Assembly (NCBI GenBank): GCA_016189835.1
Contig: JACPRU010000027.1
Coordinates: 1-51,873 of the forward strand
Source of the DNA: Deltaproteobacteria bacterium
GTDB taxonomy: Bacteria > Desulfobacterota > Binatia > JACPRU01
Length of the DNA: 51,873 nt
Reading direction: 5' to 3'
Shown here: positions 1 through 8,114 of the stretch, in pieces
Layout: each line of letters opens with the position of its first letter
Position numbering within the stretch: position 1 is the first letter of the stretch
The notes under the pieces: model-generated
Seen by the model: only the letters and a program-made list of their open reading frames with translations
Told to the model about the DNA's origin: nothing
Databases searched by the model: none
Made by a program: the position numbers and the translations under genes

Positions 1-1453
1 CCTCCAAATGCGCCTGCAAGCGATCCAGATAGGACACGATCTCGGGTTGCTTGACGGCGTCTGGTGCGCCTCCTTCCGCGACGACGTAGGCCATGTACGT
101 GCCGCCGAAGAGCCGGTTCATGACTCGGTCCGCTATTCGCATGGGGTGCGCCGGCTTGAACCAGTTGACGGGGTTGTCGTTGATCCGTATTCGGGCCACT
201 CCCCAAAGGCCGACGGCCAGCAACGCGACGCTTAGAACCAGGACCATCTTCGCTCGCCCGAACGCGAAGCCCTGCACCGGCCGAAGGACTCGGTCTAAGA
301 ACGAACGCCGCTCTGCGTCCTCGCGGGGCAGGCTCCTTCGCAGGCGTTCCTCGCTCATGAGGCTCACGACCGCGGGTACCATGGTCATCGAGAAGAGCCA
401 GGCCGCCATGATGCCGAAGGCGACGAAGAGACCGAACACGCGGACCGGCGGGATGTCCGCCAGCGCCAGCGAGGCGAAGCCCACGGCGGACGTGAGCGAC
501 GTTAGGAGCATCGGGCGATACAGCGGCCTCATGCCCTCCAGAAGCGCTCGGCGCTTGTCGCCGAGCACGCGATACCGGTCGAAGAACTCGCTCAGAATGT
601 GAATGTCATCGAGAATGGCGATCGGCATGAGGAAGACCGGGATCATGGAGCTCATGATGTGAACCGTGTGCCCCGTGCCGATGAGCAGTCCCATGGCCCA
701 GACCACGGCGAACATGGCGTCCATACCGATGGGAACCAGGAACGCCAGCCGGCGGAAGAGAACGAAGACGAGGAGCAGGATCGCCATGAACGCAATGGGT
801 GCGACGACGCCCATCTGCACGAACATCTCGTGCCCGAAAGTGTCCTCTGCCACGGGTAAACCCGCCAAATGATGGCGCTGTCCCGGCAGGAGACCGTGCG
901 CCAGGATCGTGTCGATCTCGCCGGCGATCCGGTAGCTCATGCGCTTTTCCTGGATGGGGACGTAGAGCGCCACCGCGGTTCCATCTTCGGAGGCGATCTT
1001 CTCGTGCAGGAACGGATTCTCGGCGATGTCCCGCCGCAGCGATTCGATGCCCTCCGGGGTGCGGGGGACTTCTGTCATGACGGGATGGATATCCAGAAGC
1101 CCGTCGGAGGACTTCACGTTGTTCGTCGTGGTGAGACTGACGAGGTCCGGGATGATGACGCCGGGGATCTTGATGATCTCGCCGGTGGCCCTGGCGATTC
1201 GCTCCAACGATTCCGGGCGAAAGACGCCTCGTTCGTCCACGATCCCGACGACGATGATGTCGTGGACCCCGAAGTCCTTCTTGACGCGGTCGTAGAGCAC
1301 ACGGTCCGGCTGATCCGGCTCCAGCATATTCTCTGGATCGGTGTCGATGGTGATCCGAGGAAATTGAAGACCGAAGGCGACCGTCAAGAGGATCGTCGCC
1401 GCGATGACGGTCTTGGGCCGATCCAAGGCGAAGCGGGTCAGGCGTTCAAGCAC
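1..1453 (-). CDS. RND superfamily (MMPL/HAE3-like) transporter, C-terminus beyond window
   Basis: Inner-membrane proton-driven exporter of the RND superfamily, by family resemblance; the substrate is unknown. The first 484 residues are present and the reading frame is still open at the left edge. A first membrane helix (about residues 13-30) is followed by a roughly 180-residue extracytoplasmic loop. A block of helices then starts near residue 213 (motif APIAFMAILLLVFVLF). The HAE3-type signature ILDDIHILSEFFDRY lies near residue 280 in the helix bundle that carries the proton-relay acids in this superfamily. The start is GTG at 1453, with a GAGAGAGGAA ribosome site just upstream. It lies 80 bp downstream of the DsrE-like gene on the same strand and is probably the last gene of that operon. 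HAE3 proteins often export lipids or hopanoids, but nothing here fixes the cargo. Confidence 0.85.
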   Translation of the reverse strand, partial: MLERLTRFALDRPKTVIAATILLTVAFGLQFPRITIDTDPENMLEPDQPDRVLYDRVKKDFGVHDIIVVGIVDERGVFRPESLERIARATGEIIKIPGVIIPDLVSLTTTNNVKSSDGLLDIHPVMTEVPRTPEGIESLRRDIAENPFLHEKIASEDGTAVALYVPIQEKRMSYRIAGEIDTILAHGLLPGQRHHLAGLPVAEDTFGHEMFVQMGVVAPIAFMAILLLVFVLFRRLAFLVPIGMDAMFAVVWAMGLLIGTGHTVHIMSSMIPVFLMPIAILDDIHILSEFFDRYRVLGDKRRALLEGMRPLYRPMLLTSLTSAVGFASLALADIPPVRVFGLFVAFGIMAAWLFSMTMVPAVVSLMSEERLRRSLPREDAERRSFLDRVLRPVQGFAFGRAKMVLVLSVALLAVGLWGVARIRINDNPVNWFKPAHPMRIADRVMNRLFGGTYMAYVVAEGGAPDAVKQPEIVSYLDRLQAHLE

Positions 1454-1533
1454 GGGGAGATTCCTCTCTCAAGAAGTCACCGCGCGATCCGCCTCCCGAA
1501 CGACGGGGTCGCGCTCGCGCGAACACGTCCGAC

Positions 1534-1884
1534 TCAGAACACCAGCACCCGGTCGGCGCCCAGGGTCCAGGTGGCGAGCTCCTCCATGGTGCTGCGGTGA
1601 CATCCGTCCGCGAGCATCTCCCCCTTCAGCCCTCGCGCGTCCATGCACGAGCCGCAGACGCCGACCTCCCCGCCGCCTCGACCCACGGTCTTGAGCATCA
1701 CCTCGACGTTGTAGTGACCCGTGGGGACCTTCTGATCGCGCGCGGCCGCGGCGGCCGCGTCGCCGATGAGAAAGACCTTGAGCTCGACGTCGGCTTGCTT
1801 CACCAGCGATCCGGCGAGCCGCAGGCCGTTGTAGGTCCGTTCGCTGCCGTAGGGAGCGTCGTTGAGAATGATCAGGATCTTCAT
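1534..1884 (-). CDS. DsrE/DsrF-like small sulfur-relay protein
   Basis: A 116-residue soluble protein of the DsrE-like family, whose members carry persulfide sulfur on conserved cysteines. The N-terminus (MKILIILNDAPYGSERTYNG) and the C-terminal RSTMEELATWTLGADRVLVF are typical of stand-alone DsrE proteins. The likely reactive pair is C77 and C80 in the motif VCGSCMDARG. The start is ATG at 1884, only 5 nt after the stop of the VTT-rhodanese gene, so the two are almost certainly translationally coupled. A longer frame upstream is only the shadow of the rhodanese C-terminus. The rhodanese partner suggests that it accepts or donates sulfane sulfur; the physiological acceptor is not visible. Confidence 0.88.
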   Translation of the reverse strand: MKILIILNDAPYGSERTYNGLRLAGSLVKQADVELKVFLIGDAAAAAARDQKVPTGHYNVEVMLKTVGRGGGEVGVCGSCMDARGLKGEMLADGCHRSTMEELATWTLGADRVLVF

Positions 1885-1889
1885 CTGCG

Positions 1890-2906
1890 TCACCTCGATC
1901 GTGCCGCGGCCCCCGCCGCGGGTTCGGCCCGTGGGCCGCGTTCGACCGGCATTCCCTCGGCGGTCCACTTCACGAGCCCGCCCTCGAGAACACGGACGTC
2001 GCCGAACCCGGCCGCTCTCAGGATCTCCGCCGCCCGGGCGGAGCGCTTGTCCGTACGTCAGACGGGGACGAGAAGCCGCGAGCGCCATGCCTCCAGCTCC
2101 GCGAGCCTCGCCGCGAGCTGATCGACGGGGATCGATGCGGCTCCCCGGATGTGGCCGAGCGGGCCGTGAAATTCATCCGGCCCGCGCACGTCGAGGACGC
2201 AGACCGCCTCGCCCGCGTCGAGCTTCCGCGCGAGCTCTCGCGGGCCGATCGTGCCCGCGCGGCGCCGGCGGCGAACGAACCCGGGGAGGAGCGCCACCGA
2301 AGCCAGGAGCGCGAGCGCCCACAGGCCCGCCCTCGCCGCTTCCCGGCCGCCGCCGCCGAGCGCCTCCCCGCCGGCGTAGCCGAGGTAGCTGTAGGCGGCC
2401 GCGCCCGGCGCCATGCACACCAGCGTGGCCGCCACGTATTCGAGGAGCGGAATGCGCGTCAGCCCGAGCGCGTAGTTGAGCACGTTGTACGGGAAGAGCG
2501 GCACCAGCCGCACGAAGGCGACGAAGCGCCAGCCTTCCCGCTCGATTCCCTCGACCAGCTCGCCGAGCCGCGGGCCCATCCGCCTCCTCGCCCAATCGCC
2601 CACCAGGTAGCGCGCGAGCACGAACGCGAGGGTCGCTCCGACGGTGGCGCCGGCCAGGCCGTAGAGGGCGCCGGCGATCGGACCGAACAGTGCCCCGGCC
2701 GCGAGCGTGAGCGCGGCGCCGGGAACGAGGAGAACGGCGGCGGCGGCATAGAGCGCGATGAAGGCGAGCGGCGCGCCGGCACCCGTCGCCTCGACCCTCG
2801 CCTGCACCGTCGCGACGTCGAACACCCCGCCGTGGACGGCCGCCCAGGCGACCGCGCCGAGCACGCCGAGGATCGCCAGCACTCGCAGCGGATTTGCCTT
2901 CTTCAT
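1890..2906 (-). CDS. VTT (TVP38/DedA-like) membrane protein fused to rhodanese; candidate selenoprotein with in-frame TGA
   Basis: A membrane-anchored sulfurtransferase. Residues 1-215 hold an N-terminal helix, hydrophobic VTT-domain helices and the signature segment GWRFVAFVRLVPLFPYNVLN. Residues about 223-325 are a rhodanese domain (VLDVRGPDEFHGPLGHIRGA). The frame meets TGA at 2058-2060, codon 283, exactly where rhodaneses have the catalytic Cys: V-P-V-TGA-R-T-D-K-R-S-A-R-A-A-E. Reading through gives an intact rhodanese end (GFGDVRVLEGGLVKWTAEGM) and a natural TGA stop at 1890-1892, for 338 residues. A hairpin fitting the bacterial SECIS pattern follows the TGA. I read it as Sec283. Alternatives are a Cys TGC-to-TGA mutation or a sequencing error, in which case the product is a 282-residue truncated protein. 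No selA, selB or selC is in the window. It is probably first in an operon with the DsrE and RND genes. No strong ribosome site precedes ATG 2906. Confidence 0.8.
2025..2060 (-). promoter_or_regulatory. UGA codon with SECIS-like stem-loop inside the rhodanese gene
   Basis: In the mRNA sense (minus strand) the TGA (2060-2058) is followed by 14 nt, a 7-bp perfect stem CTCCGCC/GGCGGAG (2043-2037 with 2031-2025) and the loop CGGGC. The loop starts 21 nt after the UGA and has G at its second position. Both fit the published bacterial SECIS model (loop 16-37 nt from UGA, G among the first two loop bases), recalled from memory. In DNA this GC-rich such stems arise easily by chance, so the hairpin supports but does not prove recoding. 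Confidence 0.55.
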
Positions 2907-2935
2907 CGCGGACCGTCTTCGATTCGCTCGCTCGT

Positions 2936-2961
2936 CAAGTATTCAAACGAGTACTTGAATA
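2936..2961. promoter_or_regulatory. Overlapping inverted repeats upstream of the VTT-rhodanese operon (ArsR-type operator candidate)
   Basis: An AT-rich island in very GC-rich DNA holds two interleaved perfect inverted repeats: TATTCAA-N8-TTGAATA (2940-2961) and CAAGTA-N10-TACTTG (2936-2957). They lie 30-55 bp before the ATG at 2906. The half-site sequence ATTCAA/TTGAAT resembles operators of ArsR-family repressors, including persulfide sensors of the BigR/SqrR group, which would suit a sulfurtransferase operon. The spacing is not the ATTC-N8-GAAT of those sensors (here N12), and no regulator gene is adjacent. Confidence 0.5.
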
Positions 2962-3125
2962 TCTCCTCGCCGCGATGCTGTCAAGCCCGGCGCGGCGACA
3001 GCCCGGCGCGGCGACGACGAGAGCGGCAGGCCCCGGGGTTTCGAGCTTCGGGGCTTCACTCCGGCCCTCGTCGTGAAGTAGAAGGTCGGCCCCGATGCCG
3101 CCGGGCGGCAACCACAGGAGTGCGA

Positions 3126-5558
3126 ATGCTCGAATCCTACCGCGTGCTCGATCTCACCGATTCCCGCGCCGAGCTCGGTCCGCTGATCATGGCGGGCCTG
3201 GGCGCCGACGTCATCAAGGTCGAGCCTCCGGGAGGCAGCCCGTCGCGAGGCGAGCCGCCGCTCGATCCACGCCTGTCGGACGGGCTCGGCAGCTTGCGCT
3301 TTCACGCCCTGAACGCCGGCAAGCGCAGCGTCGTCATCGACCTCGAGACGGGCGGCGGCCGGGATCGGTTCGAACGGCTCGTGGCCAGCTCCGATTTCCT
3401 GTTCGAAAGCGCCGAGCCCGGCGCGATGGCCGCCCGCGGGCTCGGGTTCGATCGGCTGCGATCGGTGAATCCGAGGCTGGTCTACGTGGCGATCACCCCG
3501 TTCGGCCAGGACGGCCCGTACGCGCGCCATCTCGCCACCGACCTCACGCTGGCGGCGATGGGCGGAATGATGGCGCTGAACGGCGAGGCCGATCGGCCGC
3601 CGGTGCGCATCACCGTGCCGCAGACCTGGCATCACGCCGCGGCCGAGAGCGCGGTCGGGGCGCTGGTCGCGCATCACCGCCGCCTCGCCACCGGCGAGGC
3701 GCAGTTCGTCGACGTCTCGGTGCAGGCCGCGGTCTTCTGGACCGGCTTGAACGCGATGATCGCGCACGCGATCCAGGGGCGGGACATCGAGCGCAGCGGC
3801 ACGCTGCTGCAGCTGAGCACGCTGACCACGCCGCTGGTCTACCCCTGCGCCGACGGCGAGGTGGTGCTGATCGCCACCACCGCGACGCTGCTGCGGTTGA
3901 TTCCGTGGCTGATCGAGGACGGTACGATCAGCCGGGAATGGGCGTCCGCGGAAGACTGGAGCACCCACGAGGTGCGCATGCTGACCGGCGGGAAGCTCGT
4001 GCATCCCCTGCCCGAGCTGCAGCAGCGCATCCGGACGTTCACCGCGAAGTACCGCAAGGCCGAGCTGTTCGCCCGCGGCGTCGCCGAGGGCGTGACGATC
4101 GCTCCGGTCAACACCGTCGCCGACGTGCTGGCGCTCGACCACCTCGAGGCCCGCCGTTACTGGCGGCCCTACGCTCTTCCCGACGGCCGCGTGCTGCGCG
4201 CTCCGGGAGCGTTCGCGCGCCTGTCGCGAACGCCCGTCTCGTTCCCCCGGCCCGCGCCCGCCCCGGGCGAGCACACCGCCGAGGTGACGCAGTCGCTCGC
4301 GGCTCCGCGTCCGTCACCGGCGCCTGCCCGGGGCGCCGGCGGCGCTCCGCCGCTGCCGTTCGCCGGCTTGAAGATCGCCGACTTCTCGTGGATCGGCGTC
4401 GGCCCGATCACCGCCAAGTATTTCGCCGACCACGGGGCGACCGTCGTGCGCGTAGAGAGCGAGCGCCCGGCCGATCGCCTGCGCCTGGTCGGCCCGTTCA
4501 AGGACGACGTTCCCGGCGTGAACCGCTGCCAGTTCTTCGCGTCGTTCAACACCTCGAAGATGTCCCTCGCGCTCAACTTGAAGTGCCCCGAGGGAGTGGA
4601 GGTCGCCAAGCGGCTGATCGCCTGGGCGGACGTCTGTCTCGAGTCGTTCACGGCCGGTACGATGGACGCCCTCGGCCTCGGCTACGAGGTAGCGCGCGCG
4701 ATCAACCCGCGCGTCATCATGGCGAGCACCTGCCTGCTCGGCCAGACTGGGCCGGCGGCGGCACTCGCCGGCTACGGGTACCACGCCGCGGCGATCTGCG
4801 GGTTCTACGAGGTCACCGGGTGGAACGACCGGCCGCCGGCCGGTCCGTTCAACGCCTACACCGACACCATCGCGCCGCGCCTCCTCGCCGCGACGCTGAT
4901 GGCCGCTCTCGACCATCGGCGGCGCAACGGCGAGGGACAGTACGTCGACCAGGCGCAGATGGAGTCGGCACTCTATTTTCTCGCTCCCGAGCTGCTCGAC
5001 TACCAGGTGAGCGGACGGATGCCGCGCCGCGCGGGCAACGCATCGCCGACCGCCGCCCCGCACGATGCCTACCCCTGCGCGGGAAAGGACGAGTGGTGTG
5101 CGATCGCGGTCGAGACCGACGCGCAGTGGCGCGCGCTGCGCGGCGTGCTCGGCGACCCGGCCTGGACGAGCGCCGCGGAGCTCGACACGGCGGCCGGGCG
5201 GCTCGCCCGGCGCGATCTCATCGACCGCCGGCTCGGCGAGTTCACCCGCCGCTACGAGCCGCGCGCGCTCATGGACCTGCTCCAGGCGACCGGCGTGCCC
5301 GCCGGCATGGTGCAGCGCTCGAGCGACCATCTCGAGGACCCGCAGCTCCGTCACCGCCGCTTCTTCCGGCCGATGAACCACCCCGAGATGGGCGAGGTGC
5401 CCTACGAGGGCCATCAGTTCCGCATCCCCGGCTACGACAACGGCCCGCGCGCGCCGGCGCCCTGCCTGGGCGAACACTCGATCCAGGTGCTGCGGGATCT
5501 CCTCGGCTACGGCGACGAAGAGATCGCCGCGCTGGCCGCGAGCGGCGCGCTGGCCTAG
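3126..5558 (+). CDS. Tandem CaiB/BaiF (class III) CoA-transferase, two fused domains
   Basis: An 810-residue protein made of two class III CoA-transferase domains, each normally about 400 residues. Domain 1 starts at residue 1 (YRVLDLTDSRAELGPLIMAG) and has the catalytic-type Asp at D196 in EAQFVDVSVQA. Domain 2 starts near residue 410 (LPFAGLKIADFSWIGVGPIT) and has its Asp near residue 607 in GQYVDQAQMES. Both active-site Asp residues are kept, so either half could form the acyl-aspartyl intermediate. A Pro/Ala/Gly-rich linker (about 385-410) joins them. ATG 3126 is preceded by AGGAG. It stands at the head of the carboxylase/CoA-transferase island and probably moves CoA to or from a dicarboxylic or aromatic acid; the substrate is unknown. 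The end converges, 14 bp apart, on the next gene. Confidence 0.92.
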   Translation: MLESYRVLDLTDSRAELGPLIMAGLGADVIKVEPPGGSPSRGEPPLDPRLSDGLGSLRFHALNAGKRSVVIDLETGGGRDRFERLVASSDFLFESAEPGAMAARGLGFDRLRSVNPRLVYVAITPFGQDGPYARHLATDLTLAAMGGMMALNGEADRPPVRITVPQTWHHAAAESAVGALVAHHRRLATGEAQFVDVSVQAAVFWTGLNAMIAHAIQGRDIERSGTLLQLSTLTTPLVYPCADGEVVLIATTATLLRLIPWLIEDGTISREWASAEDWSTHEVRMLTGGKLVHPLPELQQRIRTFTAKYRKAELFARGVAEGVTIAPVNTVADVLALDHLEARRYWRPYALPDGRVLRAPGAFARLSRTPVSFPRPAPAPGEHTAEVTQSLAAPRPSPAPARGAGGAPPLPFAGLKIADFSWIGVGPITAKYFADHGATVVRVESERPADRLRLVGPFKDDVPGVNRCQFFASFNTSKMSLALNLKCPEGVEVAKRLIAWADVCLESFTAGTMDALGLGYEVARAINPRVIMASTCLLGQTGPAAALAGYGYHAAAICGFYEVTGWNDRPPAGPFNAYTDTIAPRLLAATLMAALDHRRRNGEGQYVDQAQMESALYFLAPELLDYQVSGRMPRRAGNASPTAAPHDAYPCAGKDEWCAIAVETDAQWRALRGVLGDPAWTSAAELDTAAGRLARRDLIDRRLGEFTRRYEPRALMDLLQATGVPAGMVQRSSDHLEDPQLRHRRFFRPMNHPEMGEVPYEGHQFRIPGYDNGPRAPAPCLGEHSIQVLRDLLGYGDEEIAALAASGALA

Positions 5559-5572
5559 CCTAGAGGGGGACG

Positions 5573-6589
5573 TCAGGCCCGATCGCGAAGGCCGAGCCGC
5601 CGCAGGTACTCGGCGGGGATGCTCTCGGGGCGCTTGTAGATGGTCATCGCGCACGATCCGTCGGCCCGCGCGGGATCGTCGAAGACCCATTGGGGATGCC
5701 CGAACCACGCGGTGGCTGCCACGGAGTTCCACATCGGGCAGTGCGAGCAGTACACCGCGAGCCGCGGCCGGCCGAACGTCAGCGCGCCCGGCCCCTCCAC
5801 GAACGGCAGGGCCCCGGGGCCCTGGTAGGCGCCGCCGCGCCGCAGGCGGCCGCCGCTGCCGCACGGCGAGAGCGCGAACTGGAACCTGTCCTCGTGCTCG
5901 GTGATCGCCGTGTCTCCCATGTGCTGGCGCACGAGGAAAGCCGTGGCGCGCGCGAACTCCCGCACGGGGAGGTGCTCCCAGGCTTCGAATCCGCGCCGCT
6001 GTGCCTCGGCGCTGGCCAGGTGGAAGCGGCTCAGCTCCTCGGCGCCGAGCCGCTCGAGCACCCACGCCCAGACCTCGGCCATGAAGCGGACCAGGCGATC
6101 GTGGAGCGGCACGAACTCGGCGAGCTCCTTGCGGTCGACGAGCGCGAGCGCCGCCGCGCCGTCGCCGCGATCCAGGGCTTCGACGATGCGCCGCGCGAGC
6201 TCCGCGTGCTCGCGGTCGAAGCGCGCCTCGCCCGCCGCGAGCCGCCGCCGCGCGCAGGCGAGCCCGCTCGCCGGGTCCGCGGGCTCGCCGCCGTCGTCGC
6301 CGCCGGGCGCGAGCTTCGCCACGTCGGCGCAGAAGCTCCGGAGCATCTCCGAGAGGGCCCGGCGAGCCTCGTCGGTCGCTCGCCGCGCGGCTTCCTCGAG
6401 CTGATCGAGCAGGATGCGGATCGTGATGCCGAGGCCCTTCAGCATCAGCGAGTATTCCTTCTCGAGGCTCCTCGCCATGCCGTCGCCCTCGGCGCAGAGC
6501 CGGCGCGCGGCGGCGATGTCGTTCGCCGCCAGCGCCTGGCGGACGCGATCCGAGAGCCGCACGCCCCATTCCGAACGATCGATCGACAT
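5573..6589 (-). CDS. Unrecognised 338-residue protein with Cys/His motifs in carboxylase island
   Basis: I do not recognise a family with confidence. The N-terminal two thirds look alpha-helical and charged, with no membrane segment or signal peptide. The last third is compact and carries the motifs HMGDTAITEHEDRFQFAL, SPCGSGGRLRRGG and AVYCSHCPMWN. This is a spaced set of Cys and His that could bind a metal or a cofactor. The start is ATG at 6589; a longer upstream frame is probably not coding. It lies on the opposite strand between two CoA-transferase genes and just before the hydantoinase-type carboxylase genes. Its predicted size, about 37 kDa, is near that recalled for the fifth subunit of acetophenone carboxylase (Apc5, about 34 kDa), but I cannot establish homology by eye. 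Confidence 0.75.
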   Translation of the reverse strand: MSIDRSEWGVRLSDRVRQALAANDIAAARRLCAEGDGMARSLEKEYSLMLKGLGITIRILLDQLEEAARRATDEARRALSEMLRSFCADVAKLAPGGDDGGEPADPASGLACARRRLAAGEARFDREHAELARRIVEALDRGDGAAALALVDRKELAEFVPLHDRLVRFMAEVWAWVLERLGAEELSRFHLASAEAQRRGFEAWEHLPVREFARATAFLVRQHMGDTAITEHEDRFQFALSPCGSGGRLRRGGAYQGPGALPFVEGPGALTFGRPRLAVYCSHCPMWNSVAATAWFGHPQWVFDDPARADGSCAMTIYKRPESIPAEYLRRLGLRDRA

Positions 6590-6792
6590 GGCCAGATCAA
6601 TCGGCCCGCGCCGCCTCGCTGTCAAGGCCGAGCGCGCCGCCGCGGGCCGCTTCCTCCCCAGCGCCCACCCATTTTTTACCTTGACGGCGAACCACCCCCC
6701 GGGCGAGGACGGTGGCTCGCGGCGACACGGGATCGTCTGGTGCTCCACCGACGCAACCGCCGGCTCGGGCGCCGCAGCAGAGAGGCACGCAC

Positions 6793-8022
6793 ATGGAACC
6801 CAGCGGGGAGGCGCGGCCACGGATGCTTTCCGGGGTGAAGGTGCTGGATTTCACCCAGTACCTGGCGGGTCCGACCGTGACCCGGTTCATGGCGGAGATG
6901 GGCGCCGAGATCATCAAGGTCGAGCAGGCGCCGATGGGCGACCCGGCGAGGCTCCTGCCGATCGTCAAGAACGGCCGCAGCGCCTACTTCGTGCAGCAGA
7001 ACCGCGGCAAGAAGAGCCTCTGCCTCGACTTCTCCAAGCCGAGGTCGATCGAGCTGCTCCACTCGCTGGCGGCGCGGGCGGACGTGGTGGTCGAGAACTA
7101 CGGCGCCGGGGTCCTGGAGCGCAAGCAGCTGGACTACGCGTCGTTGCGCGGCATCAACCCGCGCATCGTCATGGCGTCGATCTCGGCGTTCGGCCGGACC
7201 GGCCCGCTGGCGCACAAGACCGGCTACGATTTCATCGCCCAGGCGTTCTCCGGGTTGATGCACATGACCGGCCATCCCGACCGGCCGCCCGTGTTCGTCG
7301 GCATGGGCATCGCCGACCAGGGCAGCGGCGTCCACGCCTTCGCCGCCATCGGCTACGCGCTCTACCATCGCGAGAAGACCGGAGTCGGACAGCACATCGA
7401 CATCTCGATGGTCGATGCGCTCTACCACATGCACGAGCTGAACGTTCAGTCCTACACGATGACCGGCGGGCAGCACGTCCCGCAGCGCTCGGGCTCCCAC
7501 CACACGCTGGTGTGCCCCTGCGGCGTGTTCAAGGGCCCGCAGGGCTACATCGCGCTGCTGGTGCTCGACCGCCAATGGCCGGCGATGGCGAAAGCCATGG
7601 ATCGCGCCGACCTCGCCGCGGACGAGCGCTTCGCGACCGGCCCGAAGCGGGCCGAGAACCGCGAGGAGCTGATCGCGATCATCGAGGCATGGATGTCGTC
7701 GCTGGCTTCCGACGCCGCGGTGCTCGAGGTGCTCGAGGAATACCGGATCGCCGCCGCGCCCGTGCTGTCCGTGGCCGACAGCGTGACGCATCCCTATTTC
7801 CAAGCGCGCGGCATGATCCGCACGGTCCCGGATCCGATCCTCGGCGAGCTGACCATCCCCGGCTTCCCGCTGAAGTTCTCGGAGTTCCCGGATCTCCCCG
7901 ACATCGCCGCGCCGCTGCTCGGCGAGCACGGCGCCGAGCTGCTGCGCGGCCATCTCGGGTTGAGCGAGGAGGAAATCGGGGAGCTGCGCGCGTCCGGGAT
8001 TCTGTTCTCGGCAGAGGTGTAG
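6793..8022 (+). CDS. CaiB/BaiF family CoA-transferase
   Basis: A 409-residue class III CoA-transferase of normal family length. The N-terminal nucleotide/CoA fold is seen in MLSGVKVLDFTQYLAGPTVT and AEIIKVE. The Asp that forms the acyl-enzyme anhydride in this family lies near residue 203 in GQHIDISMVDAL. The central VVENYGAGVL and the C-terminal GEHGAELLRG are also typical. The start is ATG at 6793, after GAGAGG. It is followed 92 bp later by the hydantoinase-like genes on the same strand. It probably activates the acid made or used by that carboxylase-like complex as its CoA thioester. The acid itself cannot be told from the sequence. Confidence 0.93.
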   Translation: MEPSGEARPRMLSGVKVLDFTQYLAGPTVTRFMAEMGAEIIKVEQAPMGDPARLLPIVKNGRSAYFVQQNRGKKSLCLDFSKPRSIELLHSLAARADVVVENYGAGVLERKQLDYASLRGINPRIVMASISAFGRTGPLAHKTGYDFIAQAFSGLMHMTGHPDRPPVFVGMGIADQGSGVHAFAAIGYALYHREKTGVGQHIDISMVDALYHMHELNVQSYTMTGGQHVPQRSGSHHTLVCPCGVFKGPQGYIALLVLDRQWPAMAKAMDRADLAADERFATGPKRAENREELIAIIEAWMSSLASDAAVLEVLEEYRIAAAPVLSVADSVTHPYFQARGMIRTVPDPILGELTIPGFPLKFSEFPDLPDIAAPLLGEHGAELLRGHLGLSEEEIGELRASGILFSAEV

Positions 8023-8114
8023 ACCGGCGCGCATCGGCGAGTCCGCAGCGGAGATCCTCGCAGCGAACGGACGCGCCCGCGGTCCGCGCACGGCTCGCTG
8101 GAGAAGGGGCGACC

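Noticed and set aside
8-1600. Several plus-strand ORFs across the left end
   Set aside because: Low-complexity shadow frames opposite a clear RND transporter reading frame that is open through the left edge.
1534-2088. 184-residue version of the DsrE-like protein
   Set aside because: The first 68 residues are Arg/Gly-rich and overlap the rhodanese C-terminus in another frame; the family start is ATG 1884 with normal coupling.
2940-2961. Exact BigR/SqrR operator
   Set aside because: Those sites are ATTC-N8-GAAT; here the ATTC and GAAT blocks are 12 bp apart, so only a general ArsR-like label is kept.
2151-3125. Long N-terminal extension of the double CaiB protein
   Set aside because: It is the antisense shadow of the VTT-rhodanese gene; a ribosome site and family start lie at 3126.
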